From: Diphasiastrum complanatum
Lineage: Eukaryota > Streptophyta > Lycopodiopsida > Lycopodiales > Lycopodiaceae
Direction: 5' to 3'
Length of the DNA: 64,000 bases
NCBI GenBank assembly: GCA_029204225.1
Contig: CM055094.1
Span: 70,198,803-70,262,802 of the forward strand
Positions 24,311-35,873 of this stretch are shown one piece after another. How positions within the stretch are numbered: position 1 is the first letter of the stretch; the number at the start of each line of letters is the position of its first letter. The notes beneath the pieces are model-generated. The model searched no databases. It saw only the letters and a program-made list of their open reading frames with translations, and was not told the DNA's origin. The position numbers and the translations under genes are program-made.

Positions 24311-24880
24311 ATACTAGTGTTAACTTTATTTGCATAACTAACACTCTTTGTCACCCATTTTCTAAGCGTTGACAAGTGAGATGATGGGCAACTGACCACC
24401 CTTTTTCCAAACTTGATTGATAAATAAATAGTTAAATGAAAAGTTGCAAGTTGATTGGCCAATCATGCAACTAGTCCATTTCTCACAATTTACCCTAGCA
24501 ACTCAACATGCCAGGCTAGGCAATTTCCCGAGTCCAAAAAACCACTTTTCACTTGTCTATGTGAAAGAGGGCCATCTCACCTCATGTGCCAAATGGTGGC
24601 AATTAAAGATAAGTGTGAAAGGGGAAAGCTCCTTACTTATTTTCACTCAAATAATGATGAACTACTCCACTTATCAAATCAAAGTGCAACAGTAATAAAG
24701 TGAGAATGGACCAGTGGGAGAAATCCATTTTTTATTAAAGACTTGTCAAGCACTACAAAATAAGTAGTCCTACTACTACATGATCACATATCAAGGATAT
24801 TAAAATTTGTGTTTGAGGGTATTGCTTTTTCTTTCTCTATAGAGAAGCCAATAATGGTGTCTACCTTTTTCAGCATTGAT
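24311..24880. repeat. Flank of copia insertion, duplicated at 62 kb, copy 1
   Basis: This is nearly identical to 62041-62578. Both end in TTGAT immediately before the same copia LTR. Open frames at 24444-24703 recur at 62154-62393 but differ by frame, so they are probably not genes. Confidence 0.85.
24876..24880. repeat. Target-site duplication TTGAT, left
   Basis: Five bases TTGAT abut the LTR starting TGTGAAGG at 24881. The identical TTGAT follows the LTR end at 37704. A five-base duplication is what copia integrase produces. Confidence 0.85.
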
Positions 24881-25194
24881 TGTGAAGGACTTCATATCAA
24901 TGACGATCCAATCCATAAGAAGACCTTGGCTTACAAAAGAAGCTACTCTACAATCTCACCAAAGTAGAAAAATTAGCATCTACACACAAAATGAGATGCA
25001 AACTCTAATAAAACTTGATTAAACATAAATCAAAAGATAAAGTACTATTGCTGTTCATACAAAACCAACAAGCTACTGTATGTCACATATGTGGATCCAA
25101 AAATAGCAAATATAGATCATTCTACACATAGAATTGCATGCAATCACAAGTATAGTGCACCAATGGAAAGTAGAACCCAAGAGAACCATGTATA
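24881..25194 (-). repeat. Copia A 3' LTR, truncated
   Basis: This matches the left 310 bases of the complete LTR at 37069-37704. At 25194 it passes directly into RNase H coding sequence, so the U3 half of this LTR and the end of RNase H are deleted. Confidence 0.85.
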
Positions 25195-26580
25195 AGCATG
25201 TTTGTTGCTAGCATAAATGATAGGATTGTTTGCCAACCTTTGGGCTGATTGATTGTCATGGAAGACAATTGGGCTCTCTGAAGAATCCAACAAGTGAAGA
25301 TCCTTGATGATCCTCTTGATCCATACCATCTCCTTTATTCAATGTGTAAGAGCTTTGTACTCGACCTCACTAGATGACAATGAGATAGTGGCTTGTTTCT
25401 TTGACATCCATGATATAACTCCATCACCTATGAAAATACAAAGATTAGATTATCATCCCTCATACAAGGTGCCAAAATCGTTCCAATGATGTACCTCAAA
25501 ACTCGTTTTCCTAGCTTCCAATGCTCCTCACTAAGATCTCGCATGAATTGACTCAATATTCCAACACAATAACTTAGAGCTAGTCTAATAACGGTTAGAT
25601 AGATGAGTGAACTAACTATATTTCTATATAGAGTAATGTCCTTGAAGTATCTTTCACTACCTCTTATAGTTAGCTTTACATGAGACTCCATAGGTGTATC
25701 ACTAGCTTTTGCATCTACCGTATGACTTTCTAGAATAGAACTAGCATACTTCTCTCAACAAATGAAAGTAGATTGAGAAGTACTAATCACTTATATTCCC
25801 AAAATGTAATACAAGTTACCAAGAGCATGCAACTCAAACTCCTTCTTAAGAGTACTCTTGATATCCTCCACATCTTGATTGTCTCCACCACTCAAGATGA
25901 TATCATCCACATAGATTAGCAAGATGAAAACACCATTTCGAAAAGACCTATAATAAAGTGAAAGATTAAAATCACTCATAACAAAGTCTTGAGAGAGTAG
26001 AAAAGTGTTAAGCTTAGCATACCAACTCCTTGGTGCTTGCTTAAGGCCAAACAAACTCTTTCGTAGTAGACACATATGATTTGGCTTTGTTGATGAGATG
26101 TAGCTCTCGGGCTGTAACATGTACACTTCCTCCTCAAGATCACCATAATTTCAAGAATGTATTTGTAATGTCCATTTTCCACAAATTCCATCCATAAAGT
26201 TTAGCAAGTGAGATGATGACTCGAATGCTTACCATCTTTGCCATGGGTGCAAAGGTCTCTCATCATAGTCAATCCCTTGTTCATATCCTTTTACCACTAA
26301 CCTTTCCTTGTACTTGTTGATAGATCCATCTTGGTTTGTCTTCACCTTGAAGATTCATTTCCACCCAATAGCTTACTTGTCCTTAGGTAACTCCACCAAT
26401 CTCTGTTTTCCATTTTTCATAAGAGCTTGATACTCAAAATCCATTGCTTGGATCCACTCCTCTTCTTTCCTTGTTTCATCTACACTTGTAGGTTCATCGA
26501 AAGAGGTTAGGAAAGAAATATAATTTCTAGAAACTACTTGCTTATCCTTTTCATCATATGTGAGCCTTGAAGGTACTTGT
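25195..26580 (-). pseudogene. Copia A reverse transcriptase and RNase H
   Basis: On the minus strand the RT region reads from EEEWIQAMDFEYQAL near 26460 through LFGLKQAPRSWYAKL and IYVDDIILSG (catalytic YVDD) in 25791-26126. It goes on to SSLIYLTVIRLALSYCVG and EEHWKLGKRVLRY in 25428-25691. RNase H is cut after HDNQSAQRLANNP. Stops and frame changes occur between these blocks. The enzyme would make cDNA from element RNA, but this copy is dead. Confidence 0.88.
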
Positions 26581-27660
26581 CTTTACCTTGATGTTCTCCT
26601 TGGCTTTTGACTTGATAAAGGTGCATCATCATTACCATCTAAAGTAGGGTCTTTTACATCAACATCAAGAACGTTAGATCCATCCACACCTTTAACAATC
26701 ATGCTTGAAGACACTTTTGGAATGCTCCCCTCATAAGAAATTACATCTCTACCAACAATCACTTTGCTACTAGTAGGAATGTAAACCTTGTAGGCTTTAC
26801 TCACCTCACTATATCCAACAAAAATACCTCTCCTTGAAGATGGATCCTCCTTGGTCCTATCATCAAGAGTAATATTGATATAGCATGTGCATCCAAAAGT
26901 TCTTAGAAAGTTGACACTCAACCTCCTCTTGATAGCATCTCAAAAGGTGTCCTTCCATCTAAAATAGCAGTCAGCCACCTATTGCACAAGAAATTGGCAC
27001 ACAACAAAGCTTGATCCCAAAATGGTTTATCAAGATTAGCACTTAAACTCATGGCTTTAGCACTTTCACATAAAGTCATGTTCTTCCTTTCAGCCACTCC
27101 ATTTTGTTGTGGGTCCTTGATGTCGTATACTCTCTCTGGATTGCATGCTCATCACCAAATGAACTTGGTAGATATGTACTCACCACGCTTGTCACTCTTT
27201 AAGCACTTGATCTTTGTGAAAAATTGGTTCTCCCTTGCATTCTTGAACTTGATAAAGACATCATATGTTTCATCCTTGCTCTTTAGTGGATAGATTGAAC
27301 CAAATCTAATAAAATCATCAATGAAACTTACATACATCTTAGCTCCACTATTGCTAATTGTAGTAAATCCATGAACATCCGAATGTACAAGTTGAAAAGG
27401 CTTTGTAGATCTACATGTAGATCTAGTATAAGGTATTCTATGTGACTTAGACACACCACAAGACTCACAAACATGATTGATGCCACTTAAAAAACTTGGA
27501 AGACCTATTACAACCTTCTTTCTAGCCATTACCTCCAATGACTTGAAGTTGAGGTGTCCCATCCTTTTATGCCAAACTTCTTTAATAGGTATTTGATCTT
27601 TTGCAACACATCCAACTTGGTTAGCAATAACAAAAGCATCTAGTTTGAACAACTTTCCTT
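26581..27660 (-). pseudogene. Copia A integrase with GAG-pre-integrase domain
   Basis: The minus-strand frame 27652-27152 holds the pre-integrase motif EVWHKRMGHLN, the Cys pair CESCGVSKSHR, and the core starting at LVHSDVHG and SFIDDF, followed by SDKRGEY (normally SDNGGEY). The C-terminal part, 26921-26583, has LRTFGCTCY and RRGIFVGYSE, typical of copia integrase C-termini. A frame break lies between them (26922-27151). Confidence 0.87.
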
Positions 27661-27871
27661 ACCGTTTACCTTTTCCAATCAAGACATCCTTCCTTTTGTC
27701 CATACAAGCATCTCCATCAAACTCAACCTTGAGGCCTTTACTTAGCATTTGACTCACACTAAGAAAATTCTTGGTAATAGATGGAATAAACAAGACATCC
27801 TCCAAATGAACATTCCTTTCTGTAGTGAGAAAAATAGGAATTGTGCCAATCCCTTTGATTGCACACTCACC
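27661..27871 (-). pseudogene. Copia A protease, C-terminal half
   Basis: The minus strand reads ECAIKGIGTIPIF, HLEDVLFIPSITKNFLSVSQ and the link to pre-integrase. This is the second half of the copia aspartic protease. The first half, with the active site, lies at 34762-34906 beyond the gypsy array. Confidence 0.85.
27850..27871. repeat. 22-base direct repeat, left edge of gypsy array
   Basis: This copia protease sequence starts TCCCTTTGATTG and is repeated exactly at 34761-34782. It duplicates the host sequence on both sides of the inserted gypsy array. At 22 bases it is far longer than the five bases made by gypsy integrase. Confidence 0.9.
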
Positions 27872-29198
27872 CTACTGCAGAAATGATGCTCAATGAGTTC
27901 AGGAAACTTGGGAAGAACCAACAAAAGCAGATGGAAAAGTTCTAGTCACAATTTGATGAGAAGATCAAAGCATTGGAAAATTTCCACGTACAAGCAAACA
28001 AGGAACCTGAGAAGTTTGTAAAGACTTTTCCTACCAAGGAAAATGTCTGGTATTCTATTTGTACATAAAATCACACAGTGAATGAATGTCCTCAATTGAA
28101 AAGATGAATGGAAATCAGTGTTTGCCATTTGTGTAATTCACATGACCATGAGACTGATTTTTGTAACTTCAACCCTCGGATAATTCAGCAACAATATGTC
28201 CAAATGGGATATCGAGAACCACAATCTGGAGGAAATCCAGCAGCTAGACCTCGACAATCTACTCTTGGATACCCGAAACGTTTAGCTTTACCTGCCCCAC
28301 CAAAGCACTCTGCTCCTCCTACCAATTTGATGGAACCAGAACCATACATAAGTGCTGAGCAATGGAACTATGGTAATTAACAAGAAGGTGGATCTTCAGG
28401 TGGATCTTTGGAACAATATGCTATTTATGATGTCGCTCAACAACAAGCGTCTAGAAATTGGACCAGAGCACCACTTGGATGCTTTGCATGTGGAGAAAAT
28501 CACAGAGTTGCAGAATGTCCAAATAAAAGATTATTTGTACCATTCTATCGTGACTATGGTTATGGGCATTGCTATAAAGAATGTCCAGCAAGACCGAAAG
28601 CACCACCAACTACAGCTCCTGTAAATTTGATAACAATCAAGCTAAGACCAGTAGCTCAGATTAAATCAAGTGCACCCTTGATGGTGGTCACCAGAGCACA
28701 GAAGCAGAAAGAACCAGTAGCGGATCTAGTACCTGCTGATTCTATACCATTGAATGGTACACCAACAACATCGGGAGTCTATCCAAATCTTAATGCAGAA
28801 AAACGAAGATATCATATTATGAGGCAGTGGATCAAACATCTGCAAGAAGAAGAGGAGCTTGAAGGTGCTAAAGCAACAATAGAAGTTCATTCTTCACCAT
28901 TGCAGCCTCCAAGAAATTTATGTACAGATATGAATGATCAGTGACATCATCATGAAGAACCCTTCAAGATGACTGAACCAGAAGCACCGCAAACAGAACT
29001 ACTCATGAACATTTCGTCTAGCAAGATCAATATCTCATTGGGAGAGTTCCTGAAGTCGGTGCCAAAAGCAAAAGAAGTCTTAGCACAAAAGTTAGCTCAA
29101 GAAGAACTAGAAGTCCATCAGGAGCCACTTTTTTGTGCTGGATTTGAAGAATCTAATGAAGTACTCCATGTTGGAGCTGCTTGGGAAAGTGACAAAAG
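27872..29198 (+). pseudogene. Gypsy copy 2 gag, 5'-truncated
   Basis: It begins at the gag position equivalent to 4922 in copy 1, so the capsid domain is missing. It carries the knuckle ICTENHTVNEC, the shared in-frame TGA near 28106, CHLCNSHDHETDFC, a TAA near 28379, and CFACGENHRVAEC. The knuckle region is present once, unlike in copy 1. A TGA near 28943 breaks the linker, then the frame runs on to about 29250. Confidence 0.82.
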
Positions 29199-30332
29199 AA
29201 TATCACTATGTCGATACAACGTAGACAATTTCCTAAAGAAGCAACTGTGATAGATGGCGCTTCAGGAGTTAACCTGATTTCTACAAAGCTATGTGCAAAA
29301 TGGGGCCTTACAAAGATCAAGCCTGCTACTTTTGCTATTAAGCTAGCTGATCAAACGATGGTTCGTCCGCGAGGAATGGTTGAAGATATACCTCTCAGAA
29401 TTGCGGGAGTACAATTTGTCATTACTTTCGTAGTGATGGACTTACCAGAAGCGCCAAATGTCTATCGAGTTTTATTGGGACCTCCATGGTTACTAGTTGC
29501 GCAAGTAGTTCATAACTGGGGTACCGAAAAAATCACTTTTGAAAATCATGAACGTGTAGTTAAAGTGGATCCTACAACTTAGACTATCAACGATTCGTCA
29601 ACAACGGATCATACTTGTGACCGACCATAGAAGAATTTGGGAGTTCACTACGATTCTCAAATGGATACTGTCATTTGGAATGAAGCTCTTGCAACGATTG
29701 ATTGTACAACAGGATATATGTGTCAACAAGGTAATCAATCAGATTTGAGCGAGATTTCCTTATTAGATCGAACTTTGGATACACCAATCACGTGTCCACT
29801 AAATGTGCTGAATGTAGCCTAGATATCAATGGAACCTATACCAGATCCAATTGAGGATGAACTCAAACCTGTGAGTCATGTCTTGACATATGATGACAAT
29901 GCTGAACTTATGGATGAGCAAATTCTAAATCATATGGATCCGACTAGATTTGGAGTGCGTAATATTCCTGATGAACCAACAATAAAACTGGCCAAAGCAG
30001 CTATATCGAAGGAAGATAGGATCACAGGATCGATGACGAAGAAACAAGCTAAGCAACTTTAAAATACGGTCTTGAAATGGGAAAATTCCCCTTAAAAGAT
30101 TGATTTAAAGAAAGTGGCACCCTTACTAGATAAAGGCAAAGGAAAAGTCGAGGATGATTCTTCAAGTCAGAATTCTAGTAAGACATCATCGTCTAGGAAG
30201 TCTTCACCTTTGAAGAAGAGTTTATCTTCTCAGAAGTCATCACCTCCATGATCAATTCCTGCTAAGAAGGCTAAGTGAAGATCCAAGACAAGTCCTTTCG
30301 AAAAGGAACAAGCAGATGTAGTCCAACATGAT
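29199..30332 (+). pseudogene. Gypsy copy 2 protease and spacer
   Basis: The protease active site reads IDGASGVNLIS, closer to the family norm than copy 1, and the domain ends in LLGPPWLL. The spacer to RT keeps the same acidic and Ser/Lys-rich segments as copy 1 with its own stops. Confidence 0.78.
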
Positions 30333-31988
30333 ATGCCCAAGCACTTTAAATGTTATACACTGGATGATGTGGTTTGCATGTTACCTAAAGCACATCGTGA
30401 ACTTGAAGAACACATGCCAGAATCGAAAGAGGTTTATGATGGCCCAGCTAGGATGCAGCCAATGAATCTTGCCGAACCAAGAGAACCGAAAAAGGTTGTA
30501 CAAGTTGGATCCCAACTTAATCTTAAACAATGTCAAGCACTACGCATGTTACTTATCAAGTATCAAGATTGCTTTGCATGGACTTATCAAGATCTGAAGG
30601 GTATTCCGACAGCAGTGATTGAACATACCATACCTTTAGTACTTGATGAGGTTCCAAAGGTTACAAAGTTCTATCGTTGTAATCCTAATGTTGCAAATCT
30701 GAAAAAGAATGAACTTCAGAGATTGCTTGACGCCAATTTCATTTATGAGATCGAGCATACCGAATGGATTTCACCGATTGTCATTGTTCCTAAGAAGAAT
30801 GAGAAATTGTGAATCTGTGTGATTCTCAAAACTTTGAACAAAGTGACGCGGAAGGATCACTTTCCGTTACCTTTTACTGAAAGCATTTTGGATCGCCTTG
30901 CTGGAGCAGAAGCTTATAGTTTCTTGGATGGATTTAATGGTTACAACCAGGTTAAGATTGCACTTGCAGATCGCCACAAAATTTGCTTTTGCAACATAAT
31001 GGGACACCTATGCTTACAAAGTAATGTCGTTTGGACTCTGTAATGCACCAAGTTCATTTCAAAGAGTAATGCAATTTGCTTTAAAAATTATCTATAGAAA
31101 TTTCTTGAAATTTACTTGGATGACCTGGGAGTACACAGTACAGATACAGACCACCTGGATCGATTGGAGAAAGTATTTGAAAGATGTCGCAAATATCAAA
31201 TTTCTCTAAATCCAGAAAAATGTCAGATATGGGTTTCCCATGGAGTTGTGCTTGGACATGTGATATCGAGACATGGTATTGGCACAGATTATTCTAAGAT
31301 CAAGGTTATTGTGGAATTGCCACCGCCAGCAACAATTTGTGGAGTTTATGTGTTTATGGGTCATGCGAACTACTATCGAATTTTTATTATTTTCTTTGTG
31401 GATTTAGCACGACCAATATACAAACTGACTATTGTTCCTATTTGGACAGTAGAGGTGTTAGAAGCCTTTGAAAAGTTAAAAAAAACATTAACTTCAGCAC
31501 CAATATAGCGTTCTCCAGAATGGACGATAGAATTTCATGTTCATACGGATGCCTCAAAATACACCATTGGATTAGTTTTGACACAGCCATGTGATTATAA
31601 GAAGAATTATCCTATACGATTTGCAAGCATACAGCTTACAGATCCGGAGAAGAAGTATTCAACAATAGAACGTGAAGCATTAGCCATGATTTTTTTTGTT
31701 CGAAAATTCTGTCACTATCTCATGGATTTGCACTTGGCATTTTATACGGATCATCAACCGTTACTTTACTTGGTAAACAAGACGTGCAATAGTGGATGTG
31801 TTGCAAGATGGTTATTGTTATTGACTGAATTTTACTTTCAAATTGTGGTTCGAAAGGGGAAGCAGCATTATCTACCCAATCACGTTTCGCGAATCGAATC
31901 TGCACAAGTTAATATTGAAGTGGATGATGAATTGCCAGATGCTGCATTGTTCTATGTCGAAGCAGGACCTGAGTGGGCATCGGACTGA
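30333..31988 (+). pseudogene. Gypsy copy 2 reverse transcriptase and RNase H
   Basis: The motif set is the same as in copy 1: AYSFLDGFNGYNQV, FGLCNAPSSFQ, YLDD at 31113-31124, and RNase H YTDHQPLLYL. It shares with copy 1 the TGA after the IVIVP block (30810-30812) and the frame break before YLDD. Private changes include a TAG near 31506 and an extra frame break before FGLCN. Confidence 0.88.
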
Positions 31989-32611
31989 TGCTAGGACAAC
32001 CGAATGACTCCTTGACAAAAGTACAGAAGAGACAATTGATTCATAAGGCTCAACCTTATCAATTAATTGGAGGACAATTGTATCATCGTGGATCAGACAA
32101 TATTTTACGAATATGTGTTTTACTGCATGAAGTACCAGATTTAATCATTTTTTCACATGATGGCATGGCTGGAGGACACTTCTCTACAGATATTGTTGTT
32201 TGCAAACTTTTGAAATCAGGGTGTTGGTGGCCTACGCTTCATAAGGACACAAAAAATTTTATTTAGACATGTGATATTTGCCAACGAGCACGACGGCCTA
32301 CTCGACATAATTATGAACCCTTGCAACCGGTTTTATCGCAAGCACCGTTTGAAAAATGGGGACTGGATTATGTTTGTCCTATTCACCCTACCGCGCAAGG
32401 ATCTCAGGCCCGATGCATTATCGTAGCAACTGATTATATGACCAAATGGGTTGAAGCCAAAGCTGTCAAAGTTGCAGATGCGAAATCTACGGCCAAGTTT
32501 TTGTATGAAAATATTATAATCAGATTTGGATGTCTGATTGAGATTGTCAGTGATCGGGGTACACACTTTGTTAATCAAACAATAAAGTGTTTACTGGAAG
32601 ATTTTTATTAT
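31973..32611 (+). pseudogene. Gypsy copy 2 integrase
   Basis: Zinc-binding (HDGMAGGHF, TCDICQR) and core blocks (WGLDYVCP, IVSDRGTHF) are as in copy 1, with the same TAG before TCDICQR. The third catalytic Glu is not found. Unlike in copy 1, the frame continues without a stop into the downstream segment, ending at 33052. Confidence 0.84.
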
Positions 32612-33184
32612 GTGCCAATGTCGAGAAAAAATAAATGGAAAGATTTGGGACTGACTATGGACAAAATCACCATCCATACACCCAATTGGCCAATCATCCA
32701 TCAGCCCTACAGCTTGGCAATCTTAGTGGACTTCCACCGAGCCTTACAAGCCTATCAGAGAGAGTATGTCCACTCTCCAGATCCAATGGTGCGACAATCG
32801 ACAATGTTTGCTAAAAATCTAACTCTGTTGGCGTCAGTGGCAACCAGATGTGACGATTGTCTCCCTCCTCTAGCATTTGATCCAGATAAGCCGATGGCCT
32901 TAGAGCAAATCAAAGATCAGCTGTCGGTTGCTCGTTTATACTTTCGTGCAGCAATGATGGGAGGCTCTTGGAAATCACGCTTCACATCATGGACAACCTC
33001 AAAGTGGATTACCGGAGCCCATCGTTGCTCTACCACACAATTTGAATTTTAATACTGCACGCCTCGACTTTATGGAGAAGGTGCAGTACCATTTAATCAA
33101 GATTCGGCGTGAAACCAATAAAAGTATCCAATAACTGCATATTGCAAGTGTCTTGGGACCGCCACCAGTTCTGGTGGGGGATAC
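32612..33184 (+). other. Gypsy copy 2 region 3' of integrase
   Basis: The open frame from integrase runs to 33052 through a stretch homologous to 10387-10848 and then non-coding sequence to the polypurine tract GGTGGGGGA at about 33172. The protein does not resemble the usual integrase C-terminus. Function unknown. Confidence 0.6.
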
Positions 33185-33556
33185 TGTTGGGGGGTTTGCG
33201 GATCCCAAGGCAACCCAAACCCTAGTTAATAAGTGAGGGAGATTTGGCACCCTACGTGTGTAAGTCCAACCCGATGATCACATAGTTATTTGATTAGTTA
33301 AAAGTCAATCAAAAGACTTTAGGCCATTTTTGTGGGACTTTTAATGTCGCAGGGCCTAAATGTCAAGTTAGTGAATAAAGTTGGGTTTCCCTCCAATTTT
33401 GATGGTTTTCACATTTTTTGAATTTAAATAATTAGGGAGCTAGAAATGGACCAATAGGATTCAAAGGCCAGGGTCCTCCTCTCTACTATAAAAAGGGACC
33501 AACTCGAGTTGCTCCTCATGTTCATTTTCTCATTTTAATAAAGCATATTGGTTCTC
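33185..33556 (+). repeat. Gypsy copy 2 3' LTR, truncated in R
   Basis: It starts TGTTGG after the polypurine tract, with TATAAA at 33487-33492. It ends just after the AATAAA-containing R region (TTGGTTCTCT), where gag of copy 3 begins. Confidence 0.88.
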
Positions 33557-34757
33557 TACTGCAGAAATGATGCTCAATGAGTTCAAGAAACTTGGGAAGA
33601 ACCAGCAAAAACAGATGGAAAAGTTGTAGTCACAATTTGATGAGAAGATCAAAGCATTGGAAAATTTCCACGTACAAGCAAACAAGGAACCTAAGAAGTT
33701 TGTAAAGACTTTTCGTACCAAGGAAAATGTCTAGTGTTCTATTTGTACAGAAAATCACACAGTGAACGAGTGTCCTCAATTGAAAAAATGAATGGAAATC
33801 AGTGTTTGCCATTTGTGTAATTCACATGACCATGAGACTGATTTTTGTAACTTCAACCCTCAGATAATTCAGCAACAATATGCCAAAATGGGATATCAAG
33901 AACCACAATCTGGAGGAAATCCAGCAGCTAGACCTTGACAATCTGCTCTTGGATACCCGGAACGTTTAGCTTTACCTGCCCCACCAAAGCACTCTGCTCC
34001 TCCTACCAATTTGATGGAACCAGAACCATACATACGTGCTGAGCAATGGAACTATGGTAATGAACAAGAAGGTGGATCTTTGGAACAATATGCTATTTAT
34101 GATGCCGCTCAACAACAAACGTCTAGAAATTGGACCAGAGCACCACTTGGATGCTTTGCATGTGGAGAAAATCTTAGAGTTGCAGAATGTCCAAATAAAG
34201 GATTATTTGTACCATTCTATCGTGACTATGGTTATGGGCATTGCTATAAAGAATGTCCAGCAAGACCGAAAGCACCACCAACTACAGCTCCTGTAAATTT
34301 GATAACAATCAAGCTAAGACCAGTAGCTCAGATTAAATCAAGTGCACCCTTGATGGTGGTCACCAGAGCACAGAAGCAGAAAGAACCAGTAGCGGATCTA
34401 GTACCTGATGATTCTATACCATTGAATGGTACACCAACAACATCAAGAGTCTATCCAAATCTTAATGCAGAAAAACGAACATATCAGATTACGAGGCAGT
34501 GGATCAAACATCTGCAAGAAGAAGAAGAGCTTGAAGGTGCTAAAGCAACAATAGAAGTTCATTCTTCACCATTGCAGCCTCCATGAAATTTACGTACGGA
34601 TATGAATGATCAGTTACATCATCATGAAGAACCCTTGAAGATGACTGAACCAGAAACACCGCAAACAGAACTGCTTATGAACATTTTGTCTAGCAAGATC
34701 AATATTTCATTGGGAGAGTTCCTGAAGTCGGTGCCAAAAGCAAAAGAAGTCTTAGCG
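33557..34757 (+). pseudogene. Gypsy copy 3 gag fragment
   Basis: It begins at the same gag residue as copy 2. It contains the knuckles CHLCNSHDHETDFC, with the shared TGA before it, and CFACGENLRVAEC, where the His is Leu. It stops abruptly after the block equivalent to 6867 of copy 1. The open stretch is 34011-34586. Confidence 0.82.
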
Positions 34758-34760
34758 CTT

Positions 34761-34782
34761 TCCCTTTGATTGCACACTCACC
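34761..34782. repeat. 22-base direct repeat, right edge of gypsy array
   Basis: An exact copy of 27850-27871. Copia A protease resumes here. Confidence 0.9.
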
Positions 34783-34906
34783 ATCATTGGCCCTGTATAT
34801 CACCCTCTTGTCATCACCATATGCCAACAAAGAAGTGAACTACTCTTTGTGAAAAGTCATGTGTGAACTTGGTCCACTATCAATCCACCAAGTATCTAGA
34901 TTCGAT
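34762..34906 (-). pseudogene. Copia A protease, active-site half
   Basis: The minus strand reads WWIDSGPSSHMTFHKE, the copia protease active site (DSGxSxHM), then a TAG and LLAYGDDKRVIY. It joins the C-terminal half at 27871 across the gypsy array. Confidence 0.85.
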
Positions 34907-35414
34907 CATTAGCAAGCATACATGAAGACATCACAAAAGCATCAGCATTTGCATCTCGAACATCCAAACCATCTTTATAAATTGTAAGATTACCTTGCTT
35001 GTCTCCTTGATCACTCTTCTTCTTGTAGTACTCATTTGCAAAGTGTCCTTTGATCCCATAGTAGAAGCTTGAGCTTTGATCTATCATTCTTTTTGCCATT
35101 TGAAGAAGCATCCAATTGATCTTGCCCTTGAGACCACTTACTTTTGAAATCACCCTTGAATTTGCCCTTTGTGAATGTAGCCTCCTCTTGAAGTGTCGAT
35201 GTAGTTCCAGCTCTTGCTTGAAGCCTATATTCTTCATCGATCAAGATCTCTTGAAAATCCATGAAACTTGGCATGGTCTTTTGAATAGAAATACTCTGAA
35301 CAATGTTAGCATGAGCATCTAACAATCCATCAAGAACAACTTGAACAAGCTCTCATTCCTCAATGCTTTCTATTACGTCCATGTCCTGAACAACGGAATC
35401 AAAATAATTCCTAG
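34907..35414 (-). pseudogene. Copia A gag, middle and C-terminal part
   Basis: Minus-strand blocks are NYFDSVVQDMDVIES, LDAHANIVQSISIQK, and the nucleocapsid region YYGIKGHFANEYYKKK. The last is a CCHC knuckle whose Cys residues have mostly become Tyr. One TGA/TAG-type stop and one frame break are present. The N-terminal third is missing here because the non-coding LTR element abuts at 35415. That part of the family's gag is preserved at 63390-63779. Confidence 0.83.
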
Positions 35415-35859
35415 CGTGGATAGCTAGTCACTCTAGGTGTATATGGTTATTAGTTATGCCTCGTCATTCCGGGCTTGGCCTGTAAAGTGATTAATAATCA
35501 TATGAGGGCCAAGATCTATAATTGGACATAGGAGCACATGCATAGTGAATGATTGCTTTAATGCAAGAATAGCAGGTCCATAGTTCAATATAGACTGCAT
35601 GGAGTTCCTAGGGAGAATATTCTCTCTCTCATGAGGAGAATGTTTTTGTTGAAAACTTGCCCATCCTCCTATTGGAAATTCAGTTTCTTGAGCCAGTTTC
35701 TCCTCCTCTCTCTTAGGTTCTTCACTATGGCTTGGGGGCTAGGTCTAGGAGGAAACTTCAGGAGGGATCTAGGTTTGGTTGGGTGGTTTTGCTCCACATG
35801 TGTCCTTTTGGTTGTTTTGCAATAGGATCTAGTCAGATCTTCATTTGGTGATCCTTACG
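35415..35859 (+). repeat. LTR of non-coding element N1, copy 1
   Basis: This matches 41557-41988 and, for its last 200 bases, 63189-63389. It starts CGTGGATAG (TGTGGATAG in the other copy) directly next to copia gag. It ends CCTTACG, where the others have CCTTACA, directly before a primer-binding site. Confidence 0.8.
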
Positions 35860-35860
35860 C

Positions 35861-35873
35861 TGGTATCAGAGCC
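35861..35873 (+). promoter_or_regulatory. Primer-binding site (tRNA-Met type) of element N1
   Basis: TGGTATCAGAGCC, one base after the LTR end. It sets the element orientation as plus. Confidence 0.85.

Larger units (their letters stand above)
27872..34760 (+). mobile_element. Gypsy copies 2 and 3, head-to-tail array
   Basis: The array holds one unit running from mid-gag through pol to mid-LTR (27872-33556), then a second unit starting at exactly the same gag point (33557) and cut in gag at about 34757. Both units begin CTACTGCAGAAATG. The array sits in copia A protease and is flanked by the 22-base direct repeat. No 5' LTR is present. Confidence 0.88.

Noticed and set aside
24752-24760. CACTACAA as a CACTA terminal sequence
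   Set aside because: It lies in the copia flank (also at 62450), is not paired with an inverted copy, and is far from the CACTA transposase pieces.
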